A stretch of 34,942 nucleotides of DNA from a virus. Each line of letters begins with the position of its first letter. Positions within the stretch are counted from its first letter, which is position 1. The stretch spans positions 1-34,942 of the IMG/VR virus record IMGVR_UViG_3300006919_000188, one strand, 5' to 3'. The notes below the pieces were generated by a model that was not told where the DNA came from, did not search any database, and saw only the letters and a program-made list of their open reading frames with translations. This document shows, one piece after another, positions 1-8,008 of this stretch. A program made the position numbers and the translations under genes.

Positions 1-1
1 A

Positions 2-235
2 CAATATGTAATTCTAAATGCTGATGAAGTAAGTACCGTCAACTTTGATGATGTGCTTGAGACATCAGCAGATACACTGAGATACAATGTAGCAGGGGAC
101 AAGACATTCGTTAAATACGAAGGCGAGACCCCAAGCTTCTTGGTCGGCAAGCCTAGCTTTTCGCATTCAGAAATTTTAGAAATCCTGTCCAACGAAAACT
201 GGACTGCTCCAATAGAGGAGTTATCTGCTGAATAA
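2..235 (+). CDS. Small phage protein, 5' end cut by window edge
   Basis: The frame is open from base 2 to the stop at 233-235, with no ATG before a GTG at 53. The true start is therefore probably outside the window, and the GTG at 53 would remove a well-formed N-terminus (QYVILNADEVSTVNF). The visible 77 residues are mixed and soluble, without a signal peptide or membrane segment. The sequence around VGKPSFSHSEILEIL resembles short phage proteins I have seen near tail genes, but I cannot name a family. It abuts the next gene directly, stop TAA followed by ATG, so the two are probably co-transcribed. Confidence 0.6.
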   Translation, partial: QYVILNADEVSTVNFDDVLETSADTLRYNVAGDKTFVKYEGETPSFLVGKPSFSHSEILEILSNENWTAPIEELSAE

Positions 236-559
236 ATGATCTTAAGGATTGAGGCCGCACTTTGTGAGCCTCCATCCTCAATATCCGCGTTCCGGGATAC
301 AACGCTTTACGCAACCGTATTCCGCCAGCTCGATGTTTTACTTGAATGCGAGGAGGGTACTAGATCCTCATATTGGCATTGGTTAAAGAAAAACGGGGCT
401 CATGATTTTGTGCGGGATTTAATATTTCCCTACGAAGAAATCTATACACCAAAGCTTGGTACCCGAGATGCAAATATTAGAGTCGATCGATTAACCGCTG
501 AGTCACTCCCTTTTGTGACAGAATCAATCCGAAGTCTTACAGAGGGGTGGTATTTATAA
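236..559 (+). CDS. Hypothetical protein, 107 aa
   Basis: Starts at the ATG immediately after the preceding stop (TAA-ATG), which suggests translational coupling. The protein is soluble and mildly acidic, with many aromatic residues (SSYWHWLKKNG, IFPYEEIY). No domain is recognised. Its end meets, and overlaps by 23 bp, the end of the minus-strand gene at 537-734, so the two are convergent. Position among tail genes suggests a virion or tail-assembly role, which is inference only. Confidence 0.6.
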   Translation: MILRIEAALCEPPSSISAFRDTTLYATVFRQLDVLLECEEGTRSSYWHWLKKNGAHDFVRDLIFPYEEIYTPKLGTRDANIRVDRLTAESLPFVTESIRSLTEGWYL

Positions 560-734
560 CCACCCAGGATCCAGATCCGAGATGTACATATAATTTATTC
601 GTATCAGTACCAAGAGCTAAAGAACCGACAGGGTCTGAATTTCTAGCGGATATTTTACTTTCGGTATCTATAATTTTTACAAGCCCGCGAATAGAATTTA
701 CCGCGGACCCGATAGAGCTTGCTAAATTACTCAA
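537..734 (-). CDS. Small tail-fibre-like protein on the opposite strand
   Basis: 65 aa with a TTG start. The N-terminus, MSNLASSIGSAV, closely resembles that of the plus-strand fibre gene at 1069 (MSNILSQIGSAV), so both may use the same virion-anchoring motif. The C-terminus carries GSLALGTDTNKLYVHLGSGSW, written here as GSLALGTDTNKLYV followed by HLGSGSW. This is the beta-hairpin type 'GTDTxKLYVxxGSxW' element common in phage tail and fibre proteins. It overlaps the upstream HTH gene by 8 bp and is probably coupled to it. A fibre-anchor protein encoded antisense to the structural operon is unusual. The tail role is inferred from the motif and neighbours. Confidence 0.6.
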   Translation of the reverse strand: MSNLASSIGSAVNSIRGLVKIIDTESKISARNSDPVGSLALGTDTNKLYVHLGSGSWVVINTTPL

Positions 735-909
735 AGGACACCCCCAGACTATTCTCTACATCTGACGCCGAATATCTAATGACGCGCGCGTTTATTTCTT
801 TCCTCCCCCATCCGTACTGTTTCGCCCAACGCCTAACAGTTCCGGCCGAAACATCCATACGTTGTCGGATCTGTCTTGGAGATAGGTACCGATTTTCTCT
901 TACACCCAT
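727..909 (-). CDS. MerR/AlpA-like helix-turn-helix DNA-binding protein
   Basis: 60 aa. Residues 8-50 have the layout of the HTH_17/excisionase family: YLSPRQIRQRMDVSAGTVRRW forms the HTH, split here as YLSPRQIRQRMDV and SAGTVRRW, followed by a wing-like IRYSASDVENSL. Such proteins act as excisionases or as small transcription regulators. An AACCGATT half-palindrome overlaps its own start region at 908-916, and two more similar sites lie between it and the divergent fibre gene at 1069. Autoregulation and control of the fibre gene are therefore plausible. It is co-oriented with the small fibre-like gene downstream. Excisionase is an alternative role, although attP is 13.7 kb away in this linear view. 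Confidence 0.65.
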   Translation of the reverse strand: MGVRENRYLSPRQIRQRMDVSAGTVRRWAKQYGWGRKEINARVIRYSASDVENSLGVSFE

Positions 910-971
910 AACCGATTAGTAACGCTCATTTACGGTTGTTGCGACCGGTTGTAAAACCGGGCAACCGATTG
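908..971. promoter_or_regulatory. Cluster of three AACCGRTTG-type palindromic sites
   Basis: Near-palindromes at about 908-917 (TAACCGATTA), 945-954 (GACCGGTTGT) and 962-971 (CAACCGATTG) lie between the divergent HTH gene and fibre gene. CAACCGGTTG is a perfect 10-bp palindrome. Operator sites for the neighbouring HTH protein, or a late-promoter element, are inferences. Confidence 0.4.
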
Positions 972-1068
972 AGAAACCTTTAGGAATGCCCGATTATTCA
1001 CCTTACGGGAAGCACAGGCTTTTCGAGTTTAACCCAGATTAATCTAACCCAAAAATACATATAAAACT

Positions 1069-2073
1069 ATGTCTAATATTCTATCACAAATCGGTAGTGC
1101 AGTAAAAACCAAGATCGACGGAGTTAATTCCGCAATCTCGGATGAAGAAGCAGCTCGTATAGCCGCTGACAGCACTCTTACCACCAACCTTGCAACCGAA
1201 GCATCAACCGCTAGAGCGGCTGAAGCAGCTAACGCAACCGCAATCAGCGACGAGGAAACTCGTGCAACTGCTGCTGAAGGCGTATTGACCTCCAATCTCA
1301 ACACTGAGATTTCTGATCGTACCACCGCAGTTTCCAACGAAGCATCCGCTCGTGCATCTGCTGACACCACTCTTCAAAGCAACATTGACGCTGAAGCTAC
1401 CACCGCTAGAGCTGCAGAAGCTGCTAACGCTACTGCTATCTCTGACGAAGAAACTGCTCGTATCGCTGCTGTTTCTTCCGAAGCTAGCACCCGTGCGTCC
1501 GCTGACACCGCTCTTCAAAGTGAAATCGACGCTGAAGAAACTCGCGCAATCGCTGCTGAAGGTGTTTTAACAACTAACCTCGCACAAGAAGTTACTGATC
1601 GCCAAGCTGCAGTTTCTGCTGAAGCTTCCACCCGTGCGGCTGCTGTTTCTAACCTTGATAGCACAAAAGCTAACCTTAGTGGTGCTTCCTTCACAGGAGA
1701 CGTAAGCGGAACAAACCTTGTACTTACCGGTAACTTAACCGTTCAAGGTACCACCACAAGTCTTGAAACCGTTAACTCTCAAGTTAAAGACTCGATCATG
1801 CTTCTCAATGATGGAGCAGCAAGCAGTGCAAACAACGGAAACGATGTTGGGCTTATCATGGAGCGTGGATCCAGCGAAGACAATGTTGCATTGGTATTCG
1901 ACGAAGGTGAAGACAAATTCGTCTGCTACAAAACCAGCGCATCTGCATCCTCCACTGACATATCCAGCGATGATTCAACCGCAGAGCTTATGGATATCAA
2001 AGTCAAAGATGTATTCATCGGAGCCGATAACCTCGGATCCCTCGCTGAGTTCACCAATGCATTGAATGCATAG
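1069..2073 (+). CDS. Tail fibre or spike protein with long coiled-coil shaft
   Basis: 334 aa. After a short N-terminal anchor (MSNILSQIGSAV), residues about 20-200 are an Ala/Glu/Thr/Ser-rich array with recurring 'AISDEETARIAA', 'EASTRASADTALQSEI' and 'AEGVLTTNL' units. This is the heptad-like shaft seen in trimeric phage fibres and bacterial stalk proteins. The C-terminal part, from about 210, has the 'LTGNLTVQGTTT' beta motif and 'VKDSIMLLNDG', typical of marine phage structural proteins. Start: ATG without an SD sequence. A strong intrinsic terminator follows at 2103-2138. The role in host contact is inferred from the architecture. Confidence 0.75.
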   Translation: MSNILSQIGSAVKTKIDGVNSAISDEEAARIAADSTLTTNLATEASTARAAEAANATAISDEETRATAAEGVLTSNLNTEISDRTTAVSNEASARASADTTLQSNIDAEATTARAAEAANATAISDEETARIAAVSSEASTRASADTALQSEIDAEETRAIAAEGVLTTNLAQEVTDRQAAVSAEASTRAAAVSNLDSTKANLSGASFTGDVSGTNLVLTGNLTVQGTTTSLETVNSQVKDSIMLLNDGAASSANNGNDVGLIMERGSSEDNVALVFDEGEDKFVCYKTSASASSTDISSDDSTAELMDIKVKDVFIGADNLGSLAEFTNALNA

Positions 2074-2102
2074 TACGGCACGCCCCGTATATTGAAACTC
2101 TT

Positions 2103-2138
2103 AAGGGGCTGGAGGCAATTCCTTCAGCCCCTTTTTTT
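2103..2138 (+). terminator. Rho-independent terminator after fibre gene
   Basis: A 13-bp stem (AAGGGGCTGGAGG / CCTTCAGCCCCTT) has one G-U pair, a CAATT loop and a run of T. It ends the fibre transcription unit 30 bp after the stop codon. Confidence 0.9.
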
Positions 2139-2144
2139 ACTCTA

Positions 2145-2558
2145 GTGAAAATAATACTCCTGTCGGCACTCTTGATACTACTATCATCATCCTGTAGTTT
2201 TAAAAAGCTTTACCCGGTTGCCGGTGCAACTGTAGGTGGTGGAGTAGGGGCTTTGGTCGGAGGACCTGGGGGCGGTGCCCTCGGAGCATTTGCAGGAGCT
2301 GCAAGTGGGGAAGTTCTAAAGTCAGAAGAGGAAGTAAAAGAAGCCGTCGCAAAAGTTGAAGCTTTAACTACCGGGGATGTACAAAAGATGGTGGAGCTCG
2401 GTTTAAATGAACACAAGGGGTGGTTCCAGAAGACAATCGATGGTATTTATGATGTACTGATGCTCGGTGCTTTAGCCTCTGTTATGTACTTCATCTTTCA
2501 ATTTTGGTACGGCAGACATTTCGTAAATAAAAAACTTAAAACAGATAACTTAAAATGA
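2145..2558 (+). CDS. Lipoprotein with C-terminal membrane segment, candidate u-spanin
   Basis: 137 aa with a GTG start. Residues 1-16 are a lipoprotein signal peptide ending in the lipobox LSSSC with acylated Cys17. Residues 101-121 (IYDVLMLGALASVMYFIFQF) are a hydrophobic membrane segment followed by a Lys/Arg-rich tail. An N-terminal lipid anchor plus a C-terminal transmembrane segment, in about 130 aa, is the layout of unimolecular spanins such as phage T1 gp11. These tie the outer to the inner membrane and fuse them at lysis. Unusually, residues 26-54 form a glycine zipper (VGGGVGALVGGPGGG). A holin-like gene follows with ATGA overlap, which supports a lysis role. Alternative: a glycine-zipper envelope lipoprotein. 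Confidence 0.6.
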   Translation: MKIILLSALLILLSSSCSFKKLYPVAGATVGGGVGALVGGPGGGALGAFAGAASGEVLKSEEEVKEAVAKVEALTTGDVQKMVELGLNEHKGWFQKTIDGIYDVLMLGALASVMYFIFQFWYGRHFVNKKLKTDNLK

Positions 2559-2707
2559 GTGATACGCCTATGATTGTTGGATTTGGTGGGACCGTAGCAA
2601 CTGTTTCTTTGGGACAGTGGAGTGATATAATTGCAATCGTTTGCGGTATAGCAACGACTGCTTATATGATCACTAAACTTATTCAAACACTAAAGAAAAA
2701 AGACTGA
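2555..2707 (+). CDS. Small holin-like membrane protein
   Basis: 50 aa. ATG overlaps the stop of the preceding gene (ATGA). After a short polar N-terminus, residues about 19-42 (GQWSDIIAIVCGIATTAYM plus ITKLI) form one transmembrane helix, and the protein ends in a basic tail, LKKKD. This is the usual plan of small phage holins with few membrane segments. Position right after a candidate u-spanin supports lysis. No endolysin is visible nearby, so holin remains inferred from size, topology and context. Confidence 0.6.
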   Translation: MSDTPMIVGFGGTVATVSLGQWSDIIAIVCGIATTAYMITKLIQTLKKKD

Positions 2708-2844
2708 TGGCTAAAGACTTTAAACCCTGCGAAAACTGCGACCCTGCTCGCAAAAATCTTTGTGCTAAATTTGGAACTTGCTTAGGCAAAGACAAAACTA
2801 AAAAAGGCGACAAGAAACCTGTTCGTAAAGGTACTTACGGGTAA
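2707..2844 (+). CDS. Cys-rich, Lys-rich small protein
   Basis: 45 aa. ATG shares one base with the preceding stop (TGATG). Four cysteines (CENC near residue 8, then two more at about residues 19 and 25) could bind a metal ion. The rest is strongly basic (KDKTKKGDKKPVRKG). I do not recognise a family. It closes the small lysis-region operon before the intergenic region at 2845-2898. Confidence 0.55.
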   Translation: MAKDFKPCENCDPARKNLCAKFGTCLGKDKTKKGDKKPVRKGTYG

Positions 2845-2856
2845 TTTTATTTCTTC

Positions 2857-2883
2857 CAACCGGTTACATTACCGTAACCGATT
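2857..2883. promoter_or_regulatory. Two AACCGRTTR-type sites upstream of scaffold gene
   Basis: CAACCGGTTA and TAACCGATTG lie about 16 bp apart, just ahead of the scaffold-capsid unit (start 2899). They match the sites near 908-971, 12,089 and 13,082. Operator or late-promoter function is inferred from position only. Confidence 0.4.
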
Positions 2884-2898
2884 GTATATCTTCGCGTT

Positions 2899-3960
2899 AT
2901 GGAAACATCAATCGCGGAGGTTGAATCCCCGCAAGAAATAGGACAGGAACAGTTCAGCATTGAGAATGCGTCAACCGACGATCTTCGCAATGCTTTAGGT
3001 ATAACGCAGGAGCCTCAAGCCCAGGAGCCAGAGCCCGTAGCCGAGGAGCAAATCCCGGAGACCCAAGCCGAGGAGCCGTTGCCGCAAGCCGAAAGCCAAG
3101 AGCCGGAGGTCGAGGCAGAGAGCCCAGAGGAAACAGAGGAGGAAAAGCTCGGAAAGCGGAGGATAAGACCTCGAAACGAGCTGGATCAGCAAGTCATCGA
3201 TCTCTACAGATCGGAAGGATTTAGCGGATCATTTGCCGACGCATCTCGTGTAATATACGGACAAGAAACTGCTCCCACCCCTAATTCAAATCAAAATTTA
3301 ACGGCCACACAGGATGAAGTCGAGGCGAACGAGCCCGACCCAATCGCAGGCATAGATCAACAGGCTGACGACATTCGCGCTACCATTCTTGAGCTTGAAG
3401 GAAAAGTTGAGAAAGCAGCGGAAGATCTTGAAACCACTGAAGCACTTAGGCTCCAGCGGGATATAATGAAACAAGAGCTTCAACTGCAAAACTTAACTCT
3501 CCGTAAACAGCAGATGGAGCAGGAAAGAGAGCAGCAAGTTTATCAAACCCATCGCAGCAAAGCGATGGAAAGCCGAGACAGAGTTTACGATCGTTATCCC
3601 GCTCTATCCGACAAGCAGTCAGTTTATCGGAAACAGTTTGATGACTATGTCGCGAACGCTCAATCGGACCCCGACTACGCAGCAGTTTTCAATTCGCCAA
3701 AATGGCCTGAATTACTTGCCAACGAATTTGCATCTTTAGTGCCCGCTCCGCAGGAAGCACAACAGCCACAGGCCGTTGCTCCTCAGGCGCAGGCTCCACA
3801 GATGGGAACTCAGGCAAAGGTCTTGACGACGGGAACTGCAGCACAACCTGTAAACACTCCCGTGACTCGCGAAGGTTTACTCCAGCAGGTTCCGACTATG
3901 AGCAATGAAGATTTATACGCATTGCTCGGGAATCCTGGCGGAGCCCAGCCTTTAAGATAA
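2899..3960 (+). CDS. Capsid scaffolding protein (putative)
   Basis: 353 aa. The N-terminal 100 residues are very acidic with Pro/Gln/Glu repeats (EPQAQEPEPVAEEQ). The middle, about 150-215, is a charged coiled coil (LEGKVEKAAEDLETTEALRL). The C-terminus is Gln/Ala-rich and ends in a short conserved-looking segment (NEDLYALLGN). Low-complexity acidic, helical proteins directly upstream of the major capsid gene are typical scaffolding proteins, which direct procapsid assembly and then leave. The assignment rests on composition and gene order, since scaffolds diverge too fast for motif recognition. No SD sequence; ATG follows the palindromic sites. Confidence 0.65.
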   Translation: METSIAEVESPQEIGQEQFSIENASTDDLRNALGITQEPQAQEPEPVAEEQIPETQAEEPLPQAESQEPEVEAESPEETEEEKLGKRRIRPRNELDQQVIDLYRSEGFSGSFADASRVIYGQETAPTPNSNQNLTATQDEVEANEPDPIAGIDQQADDIRATILELEGKVEKAAEDLETTEALRLQRDIMKQELQLQNLTLRKQQMEQEREQQVYQTHRSKAMESRDRVYDRYPALSDKQSVYRKQFDDYVANAQSDPDYAAVFNSPKWPELLANEFASLVPAPQEAQQPQAVAPQAQAPQMGTQAKVLTTGTAAQPVNTPVTREGLLQQVPTMSNEDLYALLGNPGGAQPLR

Positions 3961-3996
3961 GCGGGGAAATCTAAAACCCTATAATTACTTAATACA

Positions 3997-5511
3997 ATGG
4001 CTGAAAAAATTATACCAGCAAACCCAAATCCAATTGCCGCAGCACAAGCCGCTGGTAATGTGGATCTCGTATCAAACACAACTTCCTATCAAGGCCTTCT
4101 TGATGGTCCTAACTCCGATTTGCGTTCACGCCTCTGGTCTGAGCTCGTATCTCGCGACGCTCGGGAAAAAAACGTATTCGCAAAGTTCATCGGCGGAGAA
4201 GGAAGCGGTAAACCAATCACTGAAAAACGCGATCTTAGCGCAGGCGGATCAGACAAAGTAACATTCACTACTGTTGCTCCAATTCGTGGGCAAGGTGTAC
4301 GCGGGGAAGCTATCCTCAAGAACGCTACCGACACCCTCGATTTCGGAACCTTCAGCATCGAAGTTGACCTTGTTCGTCACGCTGTGTCTTGGACCCAAGT
4401 TCTTAAGCTTATGCGTTTCACCGGTAAAACCATCGATCAGCTTTCTGCTGAGGTTATGTCCGAGTGGATGTCACGCACCGAGCAAGACCAAATCCAATAC
4501 TCCCTTCGTCAAATCTGCTTGAACACAGGCGGAAACTTGATCAGCGGATACGGAACCGGCGCAAATGGCGACCTTAAATATGTTGACGGCTTAAGCACCG
4601 ACATCATCCAGGAAGCTAAACAAGCTCTTATCGCTAATGGCGGTGAGCCTATGAGCACTGGTGGTGACATCAACCAAGAAATCCCTGGTTACTTGTTCTT
4701 CGCTCCTGACGCTTGCTTACGCCCTCTCCGTTCTGACCCCGACTACTTAGAAGCAATCACTCAAGCTGACGCTAGAAGCGACAACAATAAGTTGTACAAC
4801 GGTTCATACGCTAAGTGGGACAACAACATCATCGCTAATCACAACGTTCTTATCGACACAGCTCGTGGACGCCAAGGTTCTCCATTACTTCCTACCTTTT
4901 ATGCTTACTCAGCAATCGCTGACGCAAGCGCATTAATTGGTGACACCAATGGCGATTTCATGGCTAACTTCCGCGGAGCATTCATCGACATCCCTGGTGG
5001 TGGCGGTGTTGACCTCGTTGAAGAAGCTGGAGCTACCTACTTTATCTTAGGTATCGATACCGACGGAACCGTTGCGCTTTACTCTTACGATGCTGCTGCG
5101 GCTGCTACTGCTGGAGATTTCTCCAACATAAGCGGTGGTGCTTTAGCTCGTGTTTTAAACGCAGACACCGGTTTTGATGTTGCTAATATGGCAAACCTTA
5201 AAGCTGACGGATCAAACTCATTCTCCGCTGGCGCATTGTTCGTACAAGCCAACGCTCTTGGTACTCCTATCGGATACGCATTGGCGATGGGTAAAGACGC
5301 GATGTACTACGCAAAAGGAAAAATTTACGGTGAGCAAATCTTCCATTACGACGATTTCGCTAACTCCGGAAACGAAGCACACCTCTCCGCGGTCGGCGTT
5401 CAGTCGGTTTACGGAATGGGAGCTCGCAAGGACACCCGTGGCCGCGTTCCTTCCGTTCAACTTGTTGAAGTTGTTCGTCAGGTTCCTGGTCTTTCCATTA
5501 CTCAAGCGTAA
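3997..5511 (+). CDS. Major capsid protein, N4-gp56 family
   Basis: 504 aa. Residues about 45-130 carry the family's signature order: LWSELVSRDAREKNVFAKFIG, split as LWSELVSRDAREKN and VFAKFIG, then DLSAGGSDKVTF, then RGQGVRGEAIL and a DLVRHAVSW segment. This corresponds to the HK97-fold N4-gp56/DUF4043 major capsid proteins, which build the icosahedral head. The length is somewhat above the roughly 400 aa of N4 gp56. The extra material, about residues 310-400, is a Gly/Ala-rich insertion that may form a surface domain. The gene follows the scaffold, has no SD sequence and ends at a strong terminator. Its even, GC-richer codon use suggests high expression. Confidence 0.88.
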   Translation: MAEKIIPANPNPIAAAQAAGNVDLVSNTTSYQGLLDGPNSDLRSRLWSELVSRDAREKNVFAKFIGGEGSGKPITEKRDLSAGGSDKVTFTTVAPIRGQGVRGEAILKNATDTLDFGTFSIEVDLVRHAVSWTQVLKLMRFTGKTIDQLSAEVMSEWMSRTEQDQIQYSLRQICLNTGGNLISGYGTGANGDLKYVDGLSTDIIQEAKQALIANGGEPMSTGGDINQEIPGYLFFAPDACLRPLRSDPDYLEAITQADARSDNNKLYNGSYAKWDNNIIANHNVLIDTARGRQGSPLLPTFYAYSAIADASALIGDTNGDFMANFRGAFIDIPGGGGVDLVEEAGATYFILGIDTDGTVALYSYDAAAAATAGDFSNISGGALARVLNADTGFDVANMANLKADGSNSFSAGALFVQANALGTPIGYALAMGKDAMYYAKGKIYGEQIFHYDDFANSGNEAHLSAVGVQSVYGMGARKDTRGRVPSVQLVEVVRQVPGLSITQA

Positions 5512-5551
5512 GCTTAATGGCATTTCCCCTGCCCACAAATCCCTAAAACTG

Positions 5552-5585
5552 GCCTCTCCCCGGCAATGCTGGGGGGAGGCTTTTT
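5552..5585 (+). terminator. Rho-independent terminator after capsid gene
   Basis: GCCTCTCCCC pairs with GGGGGGAGGC around a short GC-containing loop, followed by TTTTT. It lies about 40 bp after the capsid stop. The next gene starts only about 7 bases later, so some read-through or a separate promoter must supply the adaptor genes. Confidence 0.88.
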
Positions 5586-5592
5586 ATATATC

Positions 5593-5916
5593 ATGAAAAT
5601 CATAATTATTGGAAAGAGAGATCAGATGGGAACTACTCCCGCTATTCGTGTTAAAGGTATGTCTCAAGTGAGGTATCAGTTCTTATGGGACAAAGAAATT
5701 AGGCATTACGCTTACGAGCCTAAGAATCAGAAAGAAGTGGATGACATTTTTAGAACGCAGGGGAAGCTTTATAAGTCGATGTTTTTCTCCGTATGGCTCC
5801 CAGAGCCAGAGCCAATGCAAAAGCCCGAGGCTCAGGTTAGTGCAGGATCGAAATCAAGGCCCACTTCCAAGGCCAAGAAAAAGCAACCGGTAGAAAAAGA
5901 AGTCGTATCCGCATAA
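5593..5916 (+). CDS. Hypothetical protein, 107 aa, basic tail
   Basis: I take the ATG at 5593 (MKIIIIGKRDQMG) as the start. A longer frame begins inside the terminator stem and is unlikely. The N-terminal 70 residues look folded, with a VRYQFLWDKEIRHYAY beta-rich stretch. The last 35 are Pro/Lys/Ser-rich and disordered (SKAKKKQPVEKE). It sits between the capsid and adaptor genes, where head-completion or decoration proteins are usual. The family is not recognised. Confidence 0.65.
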   Translation: MKIIIIGKRDQMGTTPAIRVKGMSQVRYQFLWDKEIRHYAYEPKNQKEVDDIFRTQGKLYKSMFFSVWLPEPEPMQKPEAQVSAGSKSRPTSKAKKKQPVEKEVVSA

Positions 5917-5925
5917 AATCGCTTA

Positions 5926-6678
5926 ATGGCTGCGATTACATATTTAGCATTGCGGGATCAGCTCGCTTCCATGCTTGGGGCGGACTCTCTCGCAGACCTC
6001 CCTCCTGTAGATCAGGACAGAGTTGGTATATTTGTAAACCAGGCATATCGGGAGTGCTACTCACCTATTGATGGTAAAAGGCCTATGTGGGCCCAGAAAG
6101 GCTTTACACTAGACTTTTTAGCAGACCAAGCGGGAGCAGATCTATCCCCAGATGTTGTGTCCGTTGACAAAATACCTGAGCTTGTGGGTGAAGGCCCTTT
6201 GTCACCAATGACCGGGCCGGAAGCGGAAATTAAAGCGAGATCTATATTCGCTTACGATTTTCGCGCTCCTTCCGGAAGAGGTCTAAATTTCCCACACTAC
6301 AAGGACAACGAACCGGAAAAAGGGAGACCGATCTGGTATTATCTAGACAATCGTGATCAGGGAGCTGATACGAAAGTAATACCCCGCTTCTATCTCTACC
6401 CTGTGCCAGATAAAGCGTATCAGGTAGAACTGTATGCGAATGTTGTTCCTTCCGATCTCGTCGCTGATGCTGATGAGCCCAGACTACCTGCTGATTTAGT
6501 CTGGGATATTTTATTCCCGATTGCACAGGTAAAGCTTTTGGCTGACCCGAGATATAACGGTGCAAACCGTGAGCTCCTTGTTCGGAATGCGGAGGAAGCT
6601 AGAAAAAGATTGAGAACATTAATCAGCCCGCAAAAACACAAAGGCTCTCTTAGATTGACCAAGAGACCAGGGTTCTAA
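5926..6678 (+). CDS. Head-tail adaptor protein (putative)
   Basis: 250 aa. Helical N-terminus (TYLALRDQLASMLG) with VNQAYRECY, a middle insertion, then a beta strand with RFYLYPVPDKAY and a C-terminal helical bundle (LPADLVWDILFPIAQ ... ANRELLVRNAEEARKRLRTL). The order 'helix, NxAyRe, YP-P, helices' is characteristic of phage adaptor or connector proteins such as the T7 gp11/P22 gp4 type, which bind below the portal. Position just after the capsid gene agrees. The assignment rests on pattern, not on a conserved catalytic motif. Confidence 0.55.
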   Translation: MAAITYLALRDQLASMLGADSLADLPPVDQDRVGIFVNQAYRECYSPIDGKRPMWAQKGFTLDFLADQAGADLSPDVVSVDKIPELVGEGPLSPMTGPEAEIKARSIFAYDFRAPSGRGLNFPHYKDNEPEKGRPIWYYLDNRDQGADTKVIPRFYLYPVPDKAYQVELYANVVPSDLVADADEPRLPADLVWDILFPIAQVKLLADPRYNGANRELLVRNAEEARKRLRTLISPQKHKGSLRLTKRPGF

Positions 6679-6682
6679 GCCA

Positions 6683-8008
6683 ATGGCCAAAGACCTGACA
6701 ATTCGGGAGTTGAACCGTCCGCAAATCTCGCAGGACAACCAACTCGGATTCCAGAAGATTGTACGTAAGTATGTGGTCGAAGGCGATCGCGTAAATCAGG
6801 CAGAGCTAAACTCCCAGGCCGACCCTTTATTCTTACCTGTCGGTACCACCGATACAGAATACACCGACCATTACTTAGTTAATCAGCAAATAGCCCCGGC
6901 GACCGGAGATATGGACCGAGCTTATTTGACGAGAGAGTTTATACAGCTTCGGATTAATTTCTTTTCGGAGTCCACCAATGAGTCTAACGACTTAATTCGG
7001 GTTAACCGAAAATACGCAGTCCTCCGTTCCGATAACGCAGTTCATGGATACGGGTCTAACTGGGAAAAGCACCCAAATAATACAAACAGTGCTTCCTACA
7101 TATCTTCGTACACCCCGTGGGATTACCCGCCCGCAAAAGTATCTGCACCTGGAAGAGTTATATACAATTACGCAAACAGTTCGGGGTTTACTGATACACC
7201 ACAGGTTTTAATAAATGGTGCGGTTCAATCTTTAAATGATTATTTAGTCACCGATGTTGGAACTTCCGGTATGGGTAGTTGGCTGCCGGGCCGTGCTTCC
7301 GTTTCTCAGTATATGCCAGGGTTGGACATATGGGATGTTGAGTGGATTACACACGCAACTCCATATTGGACATTAGGAACCGCCAAAGGGGGAGGTTCAA
7401 AATCTATTCCTATAACTGTTGTAGATTTTGACGAGCACGGGATGAAACTTGAGCAGTATGGGAGGTCTTCGCAGACCCAATATCTGACCGTAGCCCGAAC
7501 AAATGTGTTTTTTTATGTGGGTGATGACATCCCTACATCTCTCGGAAATATAACTGGCGGTGTTGATAGCTCATTTTCTACCTCCCAAGTCCATGTAGAT
7601 TTTACGATGCTTACTAACGAGGGTAGGGCGATTTCGTATAAAAAAGACTTTAAGAACGCGGTCTATAAATGGTACTCTTCCAATATCCAAAACGGTAATA
7701 TGGTGTTCCCTAATTACGACCCTAATCTCGACCCTCACGAAGTTGGAACCCGAAGAGATAACGAAATTATTTTCGACAAAACCCCCAGCAATGGATGGAG
7801 TACCGGAACAGGTTCGGGAGCCCCAAAATTTCAAGGTCAACCTATCCTTAGAATCGGTGGCCGCATAAGCTGGACAAAATCCAGTGTGGTAGGGCGTACA
7901 TTAGGAGATTCATCTCAATATTTCGGTTCGGTTGGTACCAAAATAACACCGCTATTCTCCCACAGGGGGACAAAAATCTGGAAAATTGAAATCACCTATA
8001 TCGGATGA
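6683..8008 (+). CDS. Virion structural protein, 441 aa, unrecognised
   Basis: Starts 4 bp after the adaptor gene. The protein is rich in beta-prone, Gly/Ser/Tyr/Asn sequence with no signal or membrane segment, as in tail and spike proteins. Segments such as PLFLPVGTTDTEYTDHY and ILRIGGRISWTKSSVVG suggest beta-sheet folding. It overlaps the next gene by ATGA. It is not assigned to a family; a tail or neck role follows from gene order. Confidence 0.65.
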   Translation: MAKDLTIRELNRPQISQDNQLGFQKIVRKYVVEGDRVNQAELNSQADPLFLPVGTTDTEYTDHYLVNQQIAPATGDMDRAYLTREFIQLRINFFSESTNESNDLIRVNRKYAVLRSDNAVHGYGSNWEKHPNNTNSASYISSYTPWDYPPAKVSAPGRVIYNYANSSGFTDTPQVLINGAVQSLNDYLVTDVGTSGMGSWLPGRASVSQYMPGLDIWDVEWITHATPYWTLGTAKGGGSKSIPITVVDFDEHGMKLEQYGRSSQTQYLTVARTNVFFYVGDDIPTSLGNITGGVDSSFSTSQVHVDFTMLTNEGRAISYKKDFKNAVYKWYSSNIQNGNMVFPNYDPNLDPHEVGTRRDNEIIFDKTPSNGWSTGTGSGAPKFQGQPILRIGGRISWTKSSVVGRTLGDSSQYFGSVGTKITPLFSHRGTKIWKIEITYIG

